DNA of 64,000 nt from RPQJ01 sp963746325 (lineage in GTDB: Bacteria; Pseudomonadota; Gammaproteobacteria; Steroidobacterales; Steroidobacteraceae): the NCBI GenBank assembly GCA_963746325.1, contig CAVVBC010000005.1, forward strand, positions 372,001 through 436,000. Reading direction: 5' to 3'. Of this stretch, positions 55,343-64,000 are shown piece by piece. The notes beneath the pieces are model-generated. The model was not told where the DNA came from. It saw nothing but the letters and a program-made list of their open reading frames with translations, and did no database searches. A program made the translations under genes and the position numbers. Position 1 is the stretch's first letter. Each line of letters opens with the position of its first letter.

Positions 55343-58300
55343 ATGCAGCAGGTGCCGTCGTCGCAGCGGAGTGGGTTTCGATTGCCGATCACTGACGCTC
55401 GTGAACTGGAGGGGTGGCACTTCGCCATCGACCGCGGCGGCACGTTCACCGATGTCGTCGGCGTCGCGCCGGATGGCGTGCTGCACTCATGCAAGGTGCT
55501 TTCTTGCGATCCGCACCGCCCTGCCGACCCGGCCCTGCGCGGTATCCAGGCTTTGCTCGACCGGCACGGCGCGACTGCCGGACGCCACGTACGCTCCGTG
55601 CGGCTCGGCACCACCGTCGCCACCAATGCCCTGCTCGAGCGCACCGGGGCTGCGACGCTGCTCGTGACTTCGCAGGGAATGCGCGACGCGCTGTTACTCG
55701 GCTACCAGGAAAGGCCCGACATCTTCGCCCGCGCCATTCGCAAGCCCCCGCCGCTCTACGCGCAGGTGGTGGAACTGCCCGAGCGCATGACCGCGCAGGG
55801 CGAGGTGCTGGTGCCGCTCGACGAGCCAGCGCTGCGCGCCGCCCTGGCCGCCGCACGTGACGCCGGCATCGAGGCGATCGCCATCTGTTTCATGCACGGC
55901 TTCCAATACCCGGCGCACGAGGCGCGCGCGGCGGAGATTGCGCGGGAAGCAGGTTTCGACGAGGTGATCGCCTCGCACGTCGCCGCGCCACTGCTCGGCT
56001 TCATTGCCCGCGGCGACACGACCGTCGCCGACGCCTACCTCTCGCCGGTGCTGCTGCGTTACACAGCAGAATTCCAGCGCAGCCTGCGCGAAGCGCATGG
56101 CGACGTCACCGTGTCGTTCATGCAGAGCAACGGCGGGCTGGTCGATGCCGCTGGCTTCCGCGGCGTGAACGGCGTGCTGTCGGGTCCCGCGGGGGGCGTG
56201 GTCGGCATGATCGCGGCTGGCAGCGCCGCCGGCGCTCGACGATTGATCGGTTTCGACATGGGCGGCACGTCGACCGACGTCAGCCTCACCACGGGCGCGA
56301 TCCCGCGCTGCTTTGCAGCCGAAATTGATGGCGTCCGGCTGCAGGCGCCGGTGGTCGACATCACGACCATCGCCGCGGGCGGCGGCTCCATCCTGCGTTT
56401 TGCCGATGGCCGCCTGCAGGTGGGCCCCGCCTCGGCGGGCGCCGACCCGGGGCCGGCCTGCTATCGGCGCGGTGGACCGGCCACGATCACCGACTGCAAC
56501 GTCGTGCTCGGCCGCATTCCGCCCGCGCATTTCCCGCACGTGTTCGGCGCGGCGGGCGACGAACCGATCGATCCCGGCGCGGCGCGTGCACGGCTCGCGG
56601 AGCTCGTGGCGATCGCGCGCACCGAGGCCGGGCTCGACTACACGGTGGAGACGCTCGCCGCCGCCTTCCTGCAGGTGGCTTGCGCACGCATGGCAAACGC
56701 CATCCGCGAACTTGCCCTGCAGCACGGCGAGGATCCCGCGCGCTTTGGCCTGCTCTGCTTCGGCGGCGCGGCAGGCCAGCATGCCTGTGCGGTCGCCGAT
56801 CTGCTCGGCGCCCACGAGGTGCTGCTGCATCCACTCGCGGGCGTCCTGTCGGCGTATGGCATCGGCCTCACCAGCCGGCGGGCAGTGCGCCGGCGCACTG
56901 TCGAACGCGCGCTCGACGCGCAGGGGCACGCCGCCGGCGTGCAGGCGCTGGCAGCGCTGGAGCGGCAGGCGAGTGACGAACTGCGCCGCCAGCAAGTGCC
57001 CGCAGCGCGCATCGACGTACAGGCCCATGCCCACCTGCGGCTCGCCGGTTCCGACGCCACCATCGAACTGCCGTGGCAGGCAGCGGCGCCTCTGCGCGCT
57101 GCGTTCTTCGCCGCACACCGGCAGCTGTACGGGTTTGCGGATGAAAGCGCGGGACTCGTCATCGCGGCGGTCATGACCGAAGCCATCGAGCGGGTCGAAC
57201 CGGTCGTCGCGCCGCGGGGCGATGAGCGCCCACCCGCCTCCTCCCCCGCTCCGGGCACGCCGACCGCGGTGGCGTGGATCGACGGTGCCGCGCACGACGT
57301 GCCGGTGCTGGAGCGCGCGCAGTTGCACGTGGGCGCGCGCGTGAGCGGCCCCGTGCTGCTCTGCGAAGACGGCGCGACCAGCTGGATCGCGCCGGAGTGG
57401 TCGGGTCAGGTCGTCGCCGGCGGCCTGCTCGTCCTGCAGCGTGTGGCTGCGCTGCGGAACTCCGCGCAAGTCGACGACGTCGCGGCGCCGCCCGACCCGA
57501 TGCGGCTCGAGGTATTCAACGCACTGTTCATGCACGTCGCGGAGCAGATGGGCGCCGTGCTGCGCCAGACGGCGAGCTCCGTCAACATCAAGGAGACGGC
57601 TCGACTTCTCGTGCGCGATCTTCGATGCCGACGCGAACCTCGTGGCCAACGCGCCGCACATGCCCGTGCACCTGGGATCGATGGGTGCGAGCGTCACCGC
57701 CGTGCTCGAGGCCCATGGCCGCGACCTGCGGCCAGGGGATGCGTACCTCGTGAATTCGCCCTACGCAGGCGGCACGCACCTGCCGGACATGACGGTGGTG
57801 TCGCCGGTTTTCGACGCGACCGGCGAACACGTGGAGTTCTTCACCGCTTCGCGCGCGCACCACGCCGACGTCGGCGGCATCGCGCCCGGTTCGATGCCGC
57901 CCGACAGCGTCACCATCGCCGAGGAGGGAGCGTTGATCGCGCCGCTGCGCATCCTGCGCGATGGCGTGCTGGACGAGCCGGGACTTGCGCGAGGCGTTCT
58001 GCAACACGCGTTGGCCGGCGCGCAACTTTGCGCAGAATCTCGCCGACCTGCGGGCGCAACTGGCGGCCAACGCGCGGGGCGAGCGAGAGCTGCGGCGCGC
58101 CGCGGACGCGCACGGGCGGGCCACGCTGCTGGCCTACATGCGCCACGTCCAGGACAACGCCGAGCGCTGCGTGCGGCGGGCCATCCGCCGGCTGCGCGAC
58201 GGGCGCTTCGAGTACGAGATGGACAACGGGCAGCGACTGGTGGCGGGCATTGCAGTCGATGTGGCGGCCGGAACGGCCATGGTCGACTTCACCGGGACGT

Positions 58301-59031
58301 CGCCGCAGCAGGCCAACAACTTCAACGCGCCGCGCGCGGTCACCATCGCGGCCGTGTTGTACGTGTTCCGCACGCTCATCGACGAACCGATCCCGCTCAA
58401 TGCGGGCTGCCTGCGGCCGCTCACGATCATCGTGCCGCGTGGCTCGATGCTCGATCCGGTCGCGCCTGCAGCGGTGGTGGCGGGCAACGTCGAGACGTCG
58501 CAGTGCATCGTGGACACGCTGTATGGCGCACTCGGACTGCAGGCGGCCTCACAGGGCACGATGAACAATTTCACGTTCGGCAACGAGCAGTACCAGTACT
58601 ACGAAACGATTGCCGGGGGCGCGGGAGCGGGCCCCGACTTCGACGGCGCGAGCGGCGTGCAGACGCACATGACGAACTCGCGGCTCACCGATCCCGAGGT
58701 GCTGGAAACGCGTTTCCCGGTGTTGCTGCGCGAGTTTTCGCTGCGCCACGGTTCGGGCGGCGCCGGCCGGCACCGCGGCGGCGACGGCCTCGTCCGTCGC
58801 GTCGAGTTCCGGGCCGCGATGTCGGCGAACGTGCTCGCGAATCATCGGCGCATCGCGCCGTTCGGACTGGCCGGGGGAGCCGCTGCAGCGCCAGGACACA
58901 ACAGCGTCAGGCGCCGCGGTGGCGCTGCTTCAGAAACGCTCGCGGCTACGTTCGGGCTCGCCGTAGAGCCGGGCGATGAGATCCGGATCGAGACGCCGGG
59001 CGGCGGTGGCTTCGGGCCGCGGGACGTCTGA
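55343..59031 (+). CDS. 5-oxoprolinase / hydantoinase (HyuA-HyuB fusion), two frame breaks
   Basis: About 1228 residues, ATP-dependent amidohydrolase of the 5-oxoprolinase/N-methylhydantoinase type. The HyuA half has WHFAIDRGGTFTDVVGVAPD, VRLGTTVATNALLERTG, IGFDMGGTSTDVSL (ATP site) and LCFGGAAGQHACAVADLLG. The HyuB half has MPVHLGSMGASVTAVLEAHG, NSPYAGGTHLPDMTVVSP and ends IRIETPGGGGFGPRDV. Breaks: one extra A at 57596 (before RLDFSCAIFDAD) and one extra G at 57980-57982 (before LREAFCNTRW). Otherwise intact. Converges with the sheath gene and overlaps it. Confidence 0.92.
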
Positions 59032-60739
59032 GGTGACGGCCGGCCGCGGGTCGGGCGACGGCTGCGAACAACTCCTGCGCCAGCGTCCGTCGCGGCGCGG
59101 TGGCGTCCAGGCTCGCATCGAGGCTGGCGTCCGGTGCCGGGACCGGGCGGTCGAGCACGGTGAAGAGCGTGTCAGGCGGCAACTGGCGTGAGAGTGCCGG
59201 CCGCACACTGCTGCCGTCGCGCCGGTGCGTCAGCATGTAGGTTCGATAGTCGCCGGCCCGCAACGCGGGCAGCGAGATCAGGCAGTGCACGATGCCGGCC
59301 TCGAGCTCGTCGGGCGTGTGCAGCCGTGCGTCGCAGGTGACCTCGCACGGTTGCTGCGCTGCCTCCTTGCCGAATGCGCCGCTGGTGGCCAGTCCGGCCA
59401 GGAACCCGCGCACCTGTCGCGCGAGTCGTGGCCAGCTGTTGCGGTCGCGGCCTTCGAACCGCACCCAGCGCGTGCCGTGCTCGATGCTGTTGAGCGCGAG
59501 CAGGTGGCGCCGGCGAAAGGTGAGCAACGAGCTCTCCGGCCCCAGCCCCGAGCCGCGTGCCAGCGTCTTGAGCGGGGCCGTTGCTGCGACGTTCGCGCGC
59601 ATCGCATGCAGCGGATTGATGCCCTGCCCGATCAGGCGGGTGCAATCTGCATCCGCCAGCACGTGCAACGGCCGCGTGCCCGGCCGCAGCAGGATCTGCT
59701 CATCGGGAACGCCATCCCACGGCGAGTGATGCGAGTCCATTCGCGCCAGCGCGCCCGCCACGGCGCCGCTGTTGGCGAACGGCTCGAACCGGCCGCGCAG
59801 GCGATCGAAAGCCTGCACGCGCGGAAAGCACATGAAGGCGTGATCGCTCTGGAACGCGAGTTCGCGCAGGCCCTGCAGCACATCATCCACGGATGCCCAG
59901 GCCGCCGGGGGATCCACCAGCAGCAGCGCACGCCGTTCGCGACAGAACTGTGCCGCGACCAGCAACACGCCCGGACCCACGTCGCGATCGCGCGCCGGCG
60001 GCGGAATGCAGACAAAGTGCAGGTCGTCGATGTCACGCAGCGCGAAGATGCCCGTGCCGCGTTCGGCCGAACCGATGAGGTCGTAATCGGTGAGCGGCGC
60101 GCCGTCGTCGCCGTCGGGATTCGAGTCGACATAGCCGATCGGATGCCGCGCGCCGGGGCTCAACGTGCGGTCCGGACGCACGTCCGGCACCGCCCCGCGC
60201 ACACGCACCAGCGTTGACTCCTGCAGGGCAGACGTGACGAACCGCGCCGTGCCGGCGGCCGTCGACAGGCGCCGGAAAATCTCCTGGTCTTCGACGTGTT
60301 CGGAACCGAACGTCCGCACGCGCTGCAGGACGAGATTGAAGCGGTCGTCCTCGCCGGGCTCGACGTTGTCGTAGTCGACCGACGCACGCAGCACTTCGCG
60401 CGAGCCCGGGCTCAAGGCTTCGAGGGTGAGCACGGACGAGCCGCAAGGCAGGCTGATGGTGGCTGGCCGGCCGCCGTTCAGGACGCGCACGATGACCGCT
60501 TCGCGGCCACCGTTGTCGAAGAACTGCTCGACGGCATAAGCGAGCATGCTCGGTTGCCACAGGCCGCCGAACACCTGGTTGTACTCGGCGAAACTGCGCA
60601 CTCGCACCGGGCGATTGACCGGCCCACGCAGCGCGCGGCCGACGAAACCTGTCGTCGCCGTGGGCAGGCGGACGATGGGCTGGTCTGCACCGAGCGCCGT
60701 CGTCACCGTGATGCCGCTGAGAGGCGTTTCGCGCAACAC
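58946..60739 (-). CDS. orphan contractile-tail sheath-like protein
   Basis: 597 residues from a GTG at 60739. The N-terminal part is the phage-tail-sheath/eCIS sheath domain: TTGFVGRALRGPVNRPVRVR, SFAEYNQVFGGLW, LAYAVEQFFDNGGREAVIVR. The middle has DLIGSAERGTGIFALRDIDD and VAGALARMDSHHSPWDGVP; the end has VHCLISLPALRAGDYRTYML. No tube, baseplate or other phage gene is near. The last 30 residues overlap the convergent oxoprolinase; an alternative end at 58930 needs one base removed near 59042. Confidence 0.8.
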   Translation of the reverse strand: MLRETPLSGITVTTALGADQPIVRLPTATTGFVGRALRGPVNRPVRVRSFAEYNQVFGGLWQPSMLAYAVEQFFDNGGREAVIVRVLNGGRPATISLPCGSSVLTLEALSPGSREVLRASVDYDNVEPGEDDRFNLVLQRVRTFGSEHVEDQEIFRRLSTAAGTARFVTSALQESTLVRVRGAVPDVRPDRTLSPGARHPIGYVDSNPDGDDGAPLTDYDLIGSAERGTGIFALRDIDDLHFVCIPPPARDRDVGPGVLLVAAQFCRERRALLLVDPPAAWASVDDVLQGLRELAFQSDHAFMCFPRVQAFDRLRGRFEPFANSGAVAGALARMDSHHSPWDGVPDEQILLRPGTRPLHVLADADCTRLIGQGINPLHAMRANVAATAPLKTLARGSGLGPESSLLTFRRRHLLALNSIEHGTRWVRFEGRDRNSWPRLARQVRGFLAGLATSGAFGKEAAQQPCEVTCDARLHTPDELEAGIVHCLISLPALRAGDYRTYMLTHRRDGSSVRPALSRQLPPDTLFTVLDRPVPAPDASLDASLDATAPRRTLAQELFAAVARPAAGRHLRRPAARSHRRPASRSGSHRPALRRART

Positions 60740-60750
60740 CGCGCCCTGTA

Positions 60751-60781
60751 TTGAAAAAATTACCTTAAATTACCACAACCC
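60751..60781 (-). promoter_or_regulatory. AT-rich patch with direct repeats upstream of the sheath gene
   Basis: On the minus strand GGTAATTT occurs twice ten bases apart (plus-strand 60757-60764 and 60767-60774), followed by TTTTTTCAATAC, in otherwise very GC-rich DNA. It spans the end of the Rieske gene and lies 12-42 bases before the sheath GTG, so it may be a promoter or operator for it. Confidence 0.4.
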
Positions 60782-61992
60782 ATGGGGCTTTGAAGCGGCC
60801 GGCGCCACCACCGCTGGTAGCCGGGTGCGGTCAGGTGTCGACGTTGGGAAGGGCCTTGGCGCGCGTGCGGCGCCGCGACAGCGACGGACTTGGCGGCACT
60901 GGGTGCCGGTGCGACGTGCTCGCGATATCGTGCTGTAAACCAGCGCAGCCCAGGCTCGCTCGCCGGGATCGGACCGGAGTCGGCCCCGTCCAGGTTGCTC
61001 ATTCCCTGCTGCACGCGCTGCAACAGGCGGACATCGACCGCCAGCGCTTGCCGGCGCACACGCTGGTGCAGGTAGCGCGCGAGCCGCATTTCCCGCGTGG
61101 GGTCCGGCTGCGCATAGCGCAGCTCACGGTACGTGCAGCTGGCGCCCGCCTGCGGCAGGACCTGCAGCACCACGAGCCCATCGGGTGCGAGCTGCAGCCA
61201 CGTGTTGGGCCACAGGAAGATGGACCGGGTCTCGGCCGGGGTTCCCGGCAGGTCCTGCAGCAGTCGACGGTAAGCCCGGCCCGACCAGGTGACGCCAGCG
61301 TCGTCGCTGGCGAGGCCGGCCCTGGCACCGATCGCCGCGCCGACACTCGGCGCGAACACGAGTGCGCCGAACACGCGCGGCTTGAGTCCGGGCCGTGCCA
61401 CGTCGAGGTGGGCCGCGTCGAGCAGGTGCTCCGCCGCAAGCTTCCAGTCGGCCGCACACGCTGTCGTGCGCGGCTCGATCACGCGTCGCAGTGCGGCGAG
61501 GTCCGGCCACCCCTGGGCGACTCCGTCGAGCGCTGCGGCCAGCGATTCGCGCGGCATTTCGCCCGCCACGAAGACGAGACCGCGCCACTGCGCGACGTGA
61601 GCGGGCAGCAACGCATGCTGTGCCGGATCGAATCCCGCATCGAAGCGTTGTCCTGCCGGGATGCTGACCAGAGCTCCAGCGTCGTCATAGGTCCAGCCGT
61701 GATACGGGCAGCGCAGGTGTCCATCGACGCAGAACGCGAGGCCCGTGTGGCTGTCACCCTCGACGAGTCGCGCGCCGCGGTGGCGGCATGCGTTGCGGAA
61801 AGCCTGCAGGTCGCCGGTCCGCGTGCGCAGCACCACGGTCGAACGCCCCGCGCAATCGAAACGCACGGCTGTGCCCGCCGCGGGCAGGTCGGACGTGTGG
61901 CAGACGAACTGCCAGCTCGCCGCGAATACAGCCGCGGCTTCCAGCGGCGCGCGCGAAGGATCGAGGTACTGGCTGACCGGCAGGCCTTGCAC
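60760..61992 (-). CDS. Rieske-type aromatic ring-hydroxylating oxygenase, alpha subunit
   Basis: 410 residues. Rieske [2Fe-2S] motif CRHRGARLVEGDS ... CPYHGWTYDDAGAL at about residues 68-105. The mononuclear iron site region is DWKLAAEHLLDAAHLDVARPG: the usual Asp and first His (DAAH) are present, but the position of the second His (five residues on) is Arg, so catalysis is uncertain. The C-terminal tail after the domain is Ser/Ala/Arg-rich. GTG start at 61992, six bases after the upstream stop. Substrate unknown; no reductase or beta subunit nearby. Confidence 0.85.
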   Translation of the reverse strand: MQGLPVSQYLDPSRAPLEAAAVFAASWQFVCHTSDLPAAGTAVRFDCAGRSTVVLRTRTGDLQAFRNACRHRGARLVEGDSHTGLAFCVDGHLRCPYHGWTYDDAGALVSIPAGQRFDAGFDPAQHALLPAHVAQWRGLVFVAGEMPRESLAAALDGVAQGWPDLAALRRVIEPRTTACAADWKLAAEHLLDAAHLDVARPGLKPRVFGALVFAPSVGAAIGARAGLASDDAGVTWSGRAYRRLLQDLPGTPAETRSIFLWPNTWLQLAPDGLVVLQVLPQAGASCTYRELRYAQPDPTREMRLARYLHQRVRRQALAVDVRLLQRVQQGMSNLDGADSGPIPASEPGLRWFTARYREHVAPAPSAAKSVAVAAPHARQGPSQRRHLTAPGYQRWWRRPLQSPMGCGNLR

Positions 61993-61998
61993 GGTCGC

Positions 61999-63163
61999 CT
62001 AGCGCGTCCCGCTGGCAGCCACCGGTGTCGCGTCTGACGACGCAGCACGAATCGGCACCGGCCGATCGCTGCCATCCCAGTTCGCGCCGTCGGGAATGCG
62101 GTTCTCGACCAGCAGCGCAGAGGCGAGGAACGGCTCGAGCCCCACCGCCGGCTGCGCCACCGGAATAGCCACGCCCTTCGATGCATTGACGACCTGCTCC
62201 GCGAGGACCCAGTCCACGGCCAGAGCCGCGCCAGTCGCGCGCTTCGCCATTTTTTCCTGGACCTTCCTGGTGAAGCGCTGGCCCTTGGCCGCCGCCTTCG
62301 CCTCCGGGTGTTCCTCGTGCGGCGGGAACGACTGCACGTAGAACTGGCCGTCCTGCACCGTGTACAGCAGCGGCTGGTTCACGACCGTCACCTTGGTGCC
62401 GATAGGCAGCTGCGGAAAGAGCGTCGCGATGTCTTCCGGATACAGGCGGATGCAGCCGTGACTGGCACGCATGCCGACGCCCGCCGGCTTGTTGGTGCCG
62501 TGCATGAGGTAACTGGGCCAGCCCAGGTTCATCGCGAACGCTCCGAGCGGGTTGTCAGGGCCCGCCGGAACCCGAGCGGGCAGGATGTCGCCTTCGGCTG
62601 CGTGCTCCTTGCGCACGGACTCGGGCGGCGTCCAGGTCGGGTCCTTGCGCTTCGATACGATCTTCGTCGTGCCCTCGGGCGTCGCCCAGCCGACCATGCC
62701 GATGCCGATGGGCACCGTGACGACGGTGCGCTCTGCGCCCTTCGCGGCCTTGGGAAAGTAAAAGAGCCGGAGGGCGGCGAGATTGACCACGACGCCGTCA
62801 TGCGGCGCGTCCGGCAGCACGAATTGCGTGGGCAGCACGATGCGCGTGCCGGCCTTCGGCAGCCAGGGATCGACGCCTGGATTGGCGTTCACCACTTCGT
62901 CGTAACCCAGGTTGAAGCGGCGCGCGATATCGGACAGCGTGTCTTCTTCGGCCGCGATGGTCGCCTGCAGCTGTCCCACCACCGTGGTCATTTTCGGCAC
63001 ATACGGAAACGTATGCGTCGCGAGCGGCTCGGCATACTGCGGCGGGGGCGGCTCAGCCGGCGGCGGCGGTGGCTCGTGCTGCGGCGAGAAGACGCTGCAA
63101 CCGGAGAGCATCGGCGACACTGCCTAGCAGCACCGCACGTCGATGGTTGGAAAGTCGCTTCAA
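61999..63163 (-). CDS. L,D-transpeptidase lipoprotein with LysM domain, one frame break
   Basis: About 387 residues. The YkuD catalytic motif is YLMHGTNKPAGVGMRASHGC, with the nucleophilic Cys and downstream IRLYPEDIA; a LysM domain precedes it (AAEEDTLSDIARRFNLGYDE, VVNANPGVDPWLPKAGTRIV). It cross-links peptidoglycan or attaches proteins to it. With one extra G removed at 63113-63114 the frame reaches a TTG at 63163 that encodes a lipoprotein signal (MKRLSNHRRAVLLGSVAMLS then GC), behind a GAGGGG ribosome site. Without the correction the gene would start at 63120 and lose its signal. Confidence 0.9.
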
Positions 63164-63207
63164 GGTCTCGTACCCCTCGTCTGAATCACAGGCCCGCGGC
63201 CGCCCGT

Positions 63208-63723
63208 TTACAGCAACGCAGGGCGGTTGGGCAACTCGTCTTCGTCGCGGCCGCCGGGAAGCGGCGGGTAATGGCGCGCCAGCAGCCTGCCGGCTTCCAG
63301 CACGCCCTCCACCGCGCCTTGCTCATAGTGCCCGGCGCGAAATTGTTCTTCCATGGTGTGGCAGACCGCCGCCCATTCCTGCGCGCTGACACGACCGTTG
63401 AAGCCTCTGTCAGCGACGATTTCGACGTCGCGGTCGGCCAGCAGCACGAAGATCAGGATGCCATTGTTCGCCTCGGTATCCCACACGCCGAGCGCCGCGA
63501 AGACCTCGAGCGCCCGCTGCCGCGGCGACTTGCCCGCGAAAATCTCCGCGGGTTCCAGGTCGACTTCGATCGCGAAGCGGATCTCGCCGCTGTGCGTCAG
63601 CTCGGACGCCGTGACGGCGCGCTCGATGGCTTCCAGGGTTTGGACCGGAAACAGGGCCGCAAGTTTGCGGCGCGTCGTGAACAGGTGCCGGAATGCGCGT
63701 CGCCAGTCCATGGTGCTCACCAT
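63208..63723 (-). CDS. TPM-domain protein (YgcG-like), short form
   Basis: 171 residues with the TPM fold: RKLAALFPVQTLEAIERAVT, SGEIRFAIEVDLEPAEIFAG, NNGILIFVLLADRDVEIVAD and CHTMEEQFRAGHYEQGAVEG. TPM domains are found in bacterial envelope proteins and in a plant photosystem II repair factor with phosphatase activity; the bacterial role is unclear. No signal peptide here. Overlaps the upstream TPM gene by seven bases, so they form an operon. Confidence 0.87.
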   Translation of the reverse strand: MVSTMDWRRAFRHLFTTRRKLAALFPVQTLEAIERAVTASELTHSGEIRFAIEVDLEPAEIFAGKSPRQRALEVFAALGVWDTEANNGILIFVLLADRDVEIVADRGFNGRVSAQEWAAVCHTMEEQFRAGHYEQGAVEGVLEAGRLLARHYPPLPGGRDEDELPNRPALL

Positions 63724-64000
63724 CCGCCCGAGGCGCCGCCGCCCCCGAAGCCGCCACCACCGCCGCCGAAGCCGCCTCCGCCGAAACCTCCCCCACCGAA
63801 GCCACCGCCCCCGAACCCACCGCTGTGGCCCCAGCCGCTGCCGTGACGCCGGCTGGCCCAGCCGCCAGCGCCGGGTCCACCCCCGCCGCCCAGGCCGCCA
63901 AGCAGCGAGAAAATGAAGGCCAGCACGCCGGCGAAGACCGAAATGCCGAGCAGGCTGATCAGCATCCAGGTCAGGAAACCGACGATGCCGCCCGTCGCGA
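63717..64000 (-). CDS. TPM-domain (YgcG-like) membrane protein, N-terminus beyond window
   Basis: Only the last 94 residues are inside. A membrane segment (LISLLGISVFAGVLAFIFSLL) is followed by a low-complexity Gly/Phe/Ser tail with a near-tandem GGFGGGGF repeat (about residues 48-80 of the visible part), typical of YgcG-type TPM proteins. The frame stays open past the window edge (TGGIVGFLTW). Its TPM domain is therefore not visible. Confidence 0.8.
   Translation of the reverse strand, partial: ATGGIVGFLTWMLISLLGISVFAGVLAFIFSLLGGLGGGGGPGAGGWASRRHGSGWGHSGGFGGGGFGGGGFGGGGFGGGGGGFGGGGASGGW

Overview
The window is GC-rich (roughly two thirds G+C by eye), gene-dense DNA from a gammaproteobacterium, most likely a Xanthomonadales/Nevskiales/Steroidobacter-type lineage. 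The clues are the gene orders dsbD-tlpA-aroQ-accB-accC-(convergent operon)-prmA-DUF3426-dusB-fis-purH-purD and trxA-rho/rhlB, a groESL operon behind a CIRCE element, a PEP-CTERM protein, and many GTG/TTG starts with stop-start overlaps. No rRNA, tRNA, CRISPR array, integrase or insertion sequence was seen.

Layout. 0-9.5 kb: a YgbA-like gene cut by the window edge, rarD, small proteins, an EamA protein, a sulfotransferase divergent from a JmjC/cupin oxygenase, a tandem-GGDEF cyclase behind a perfect CRP-type site, SOUL and SDR/DUF2867 proteins, and a PEP-CTERM protein. 9.8-17.6 kb: groEL-groES with CIRCE and promoter, then dsbD (two N-terminal domains), tlpA, aroQ, accB, accC. 17.6-22.1 kb, minus strand: a tightly coupled operon of type III PKS, methyltransferase, FAD oxidoreductase, ACP and ketosynthase. 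This is the only biosynthetic cluster, probably for an alkylresorcinol/phenolic lipid. 22.3-29.1 kb: prmA, DUF3426, dusB, fis, purH, purD. 29.1-31.3 kb: three unusual palindromic elements in gaps around a glycine-zipper protein and an intradiol dioxygenase. 31.3-39.8 kb: EamA, rho, trxA, rhlB, yrfG, cysQ, DUF3301, YdcH-like, MscS and arfB. 40-49.4 kb: an envelope and stress region (YqjD/YqjE-like proteins, EgtD-like methyltransferase, sigma-54 activator beside a lone receiver, GlsB, lipoproteins, a degenerate kinase with a LuxR-type regulator, SOD, BON protein). 49.4-64 kb: AI-2E transporter, plsB, methyltransferase, lipoprotein, YqiA-like hydrolase, alkyltransferase-like protein, fused hydantoinase/oxoprolinase, an orphan contractile-sheath protein, a Rieske oxygenase, an L,D-transpeptidase and two TPM proteins.

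Data quality. About sixteen single-base frame breaks interrupt otherwise intact genes, including essential or core ones (groEL, purH twice, dsbD, dusB). Removing or adding one base restores family-typical length, so these are most likely sequence or assembly errors in a draft or metagenomic contig. I annotate such genes over their full span and give the break position.

The most novel signal is the 29-31 kb palindrome family. Each copy has a constant 20-base loop (CGCGTGTCTGCCTTTCCAAG) between 28-32 bp arms that are essentially perfectly complementary within a copy but differ between copies. Two copies also carry a second, smaller hairpin with compensatory base-pair changes and an extra copy of the loop sequence.
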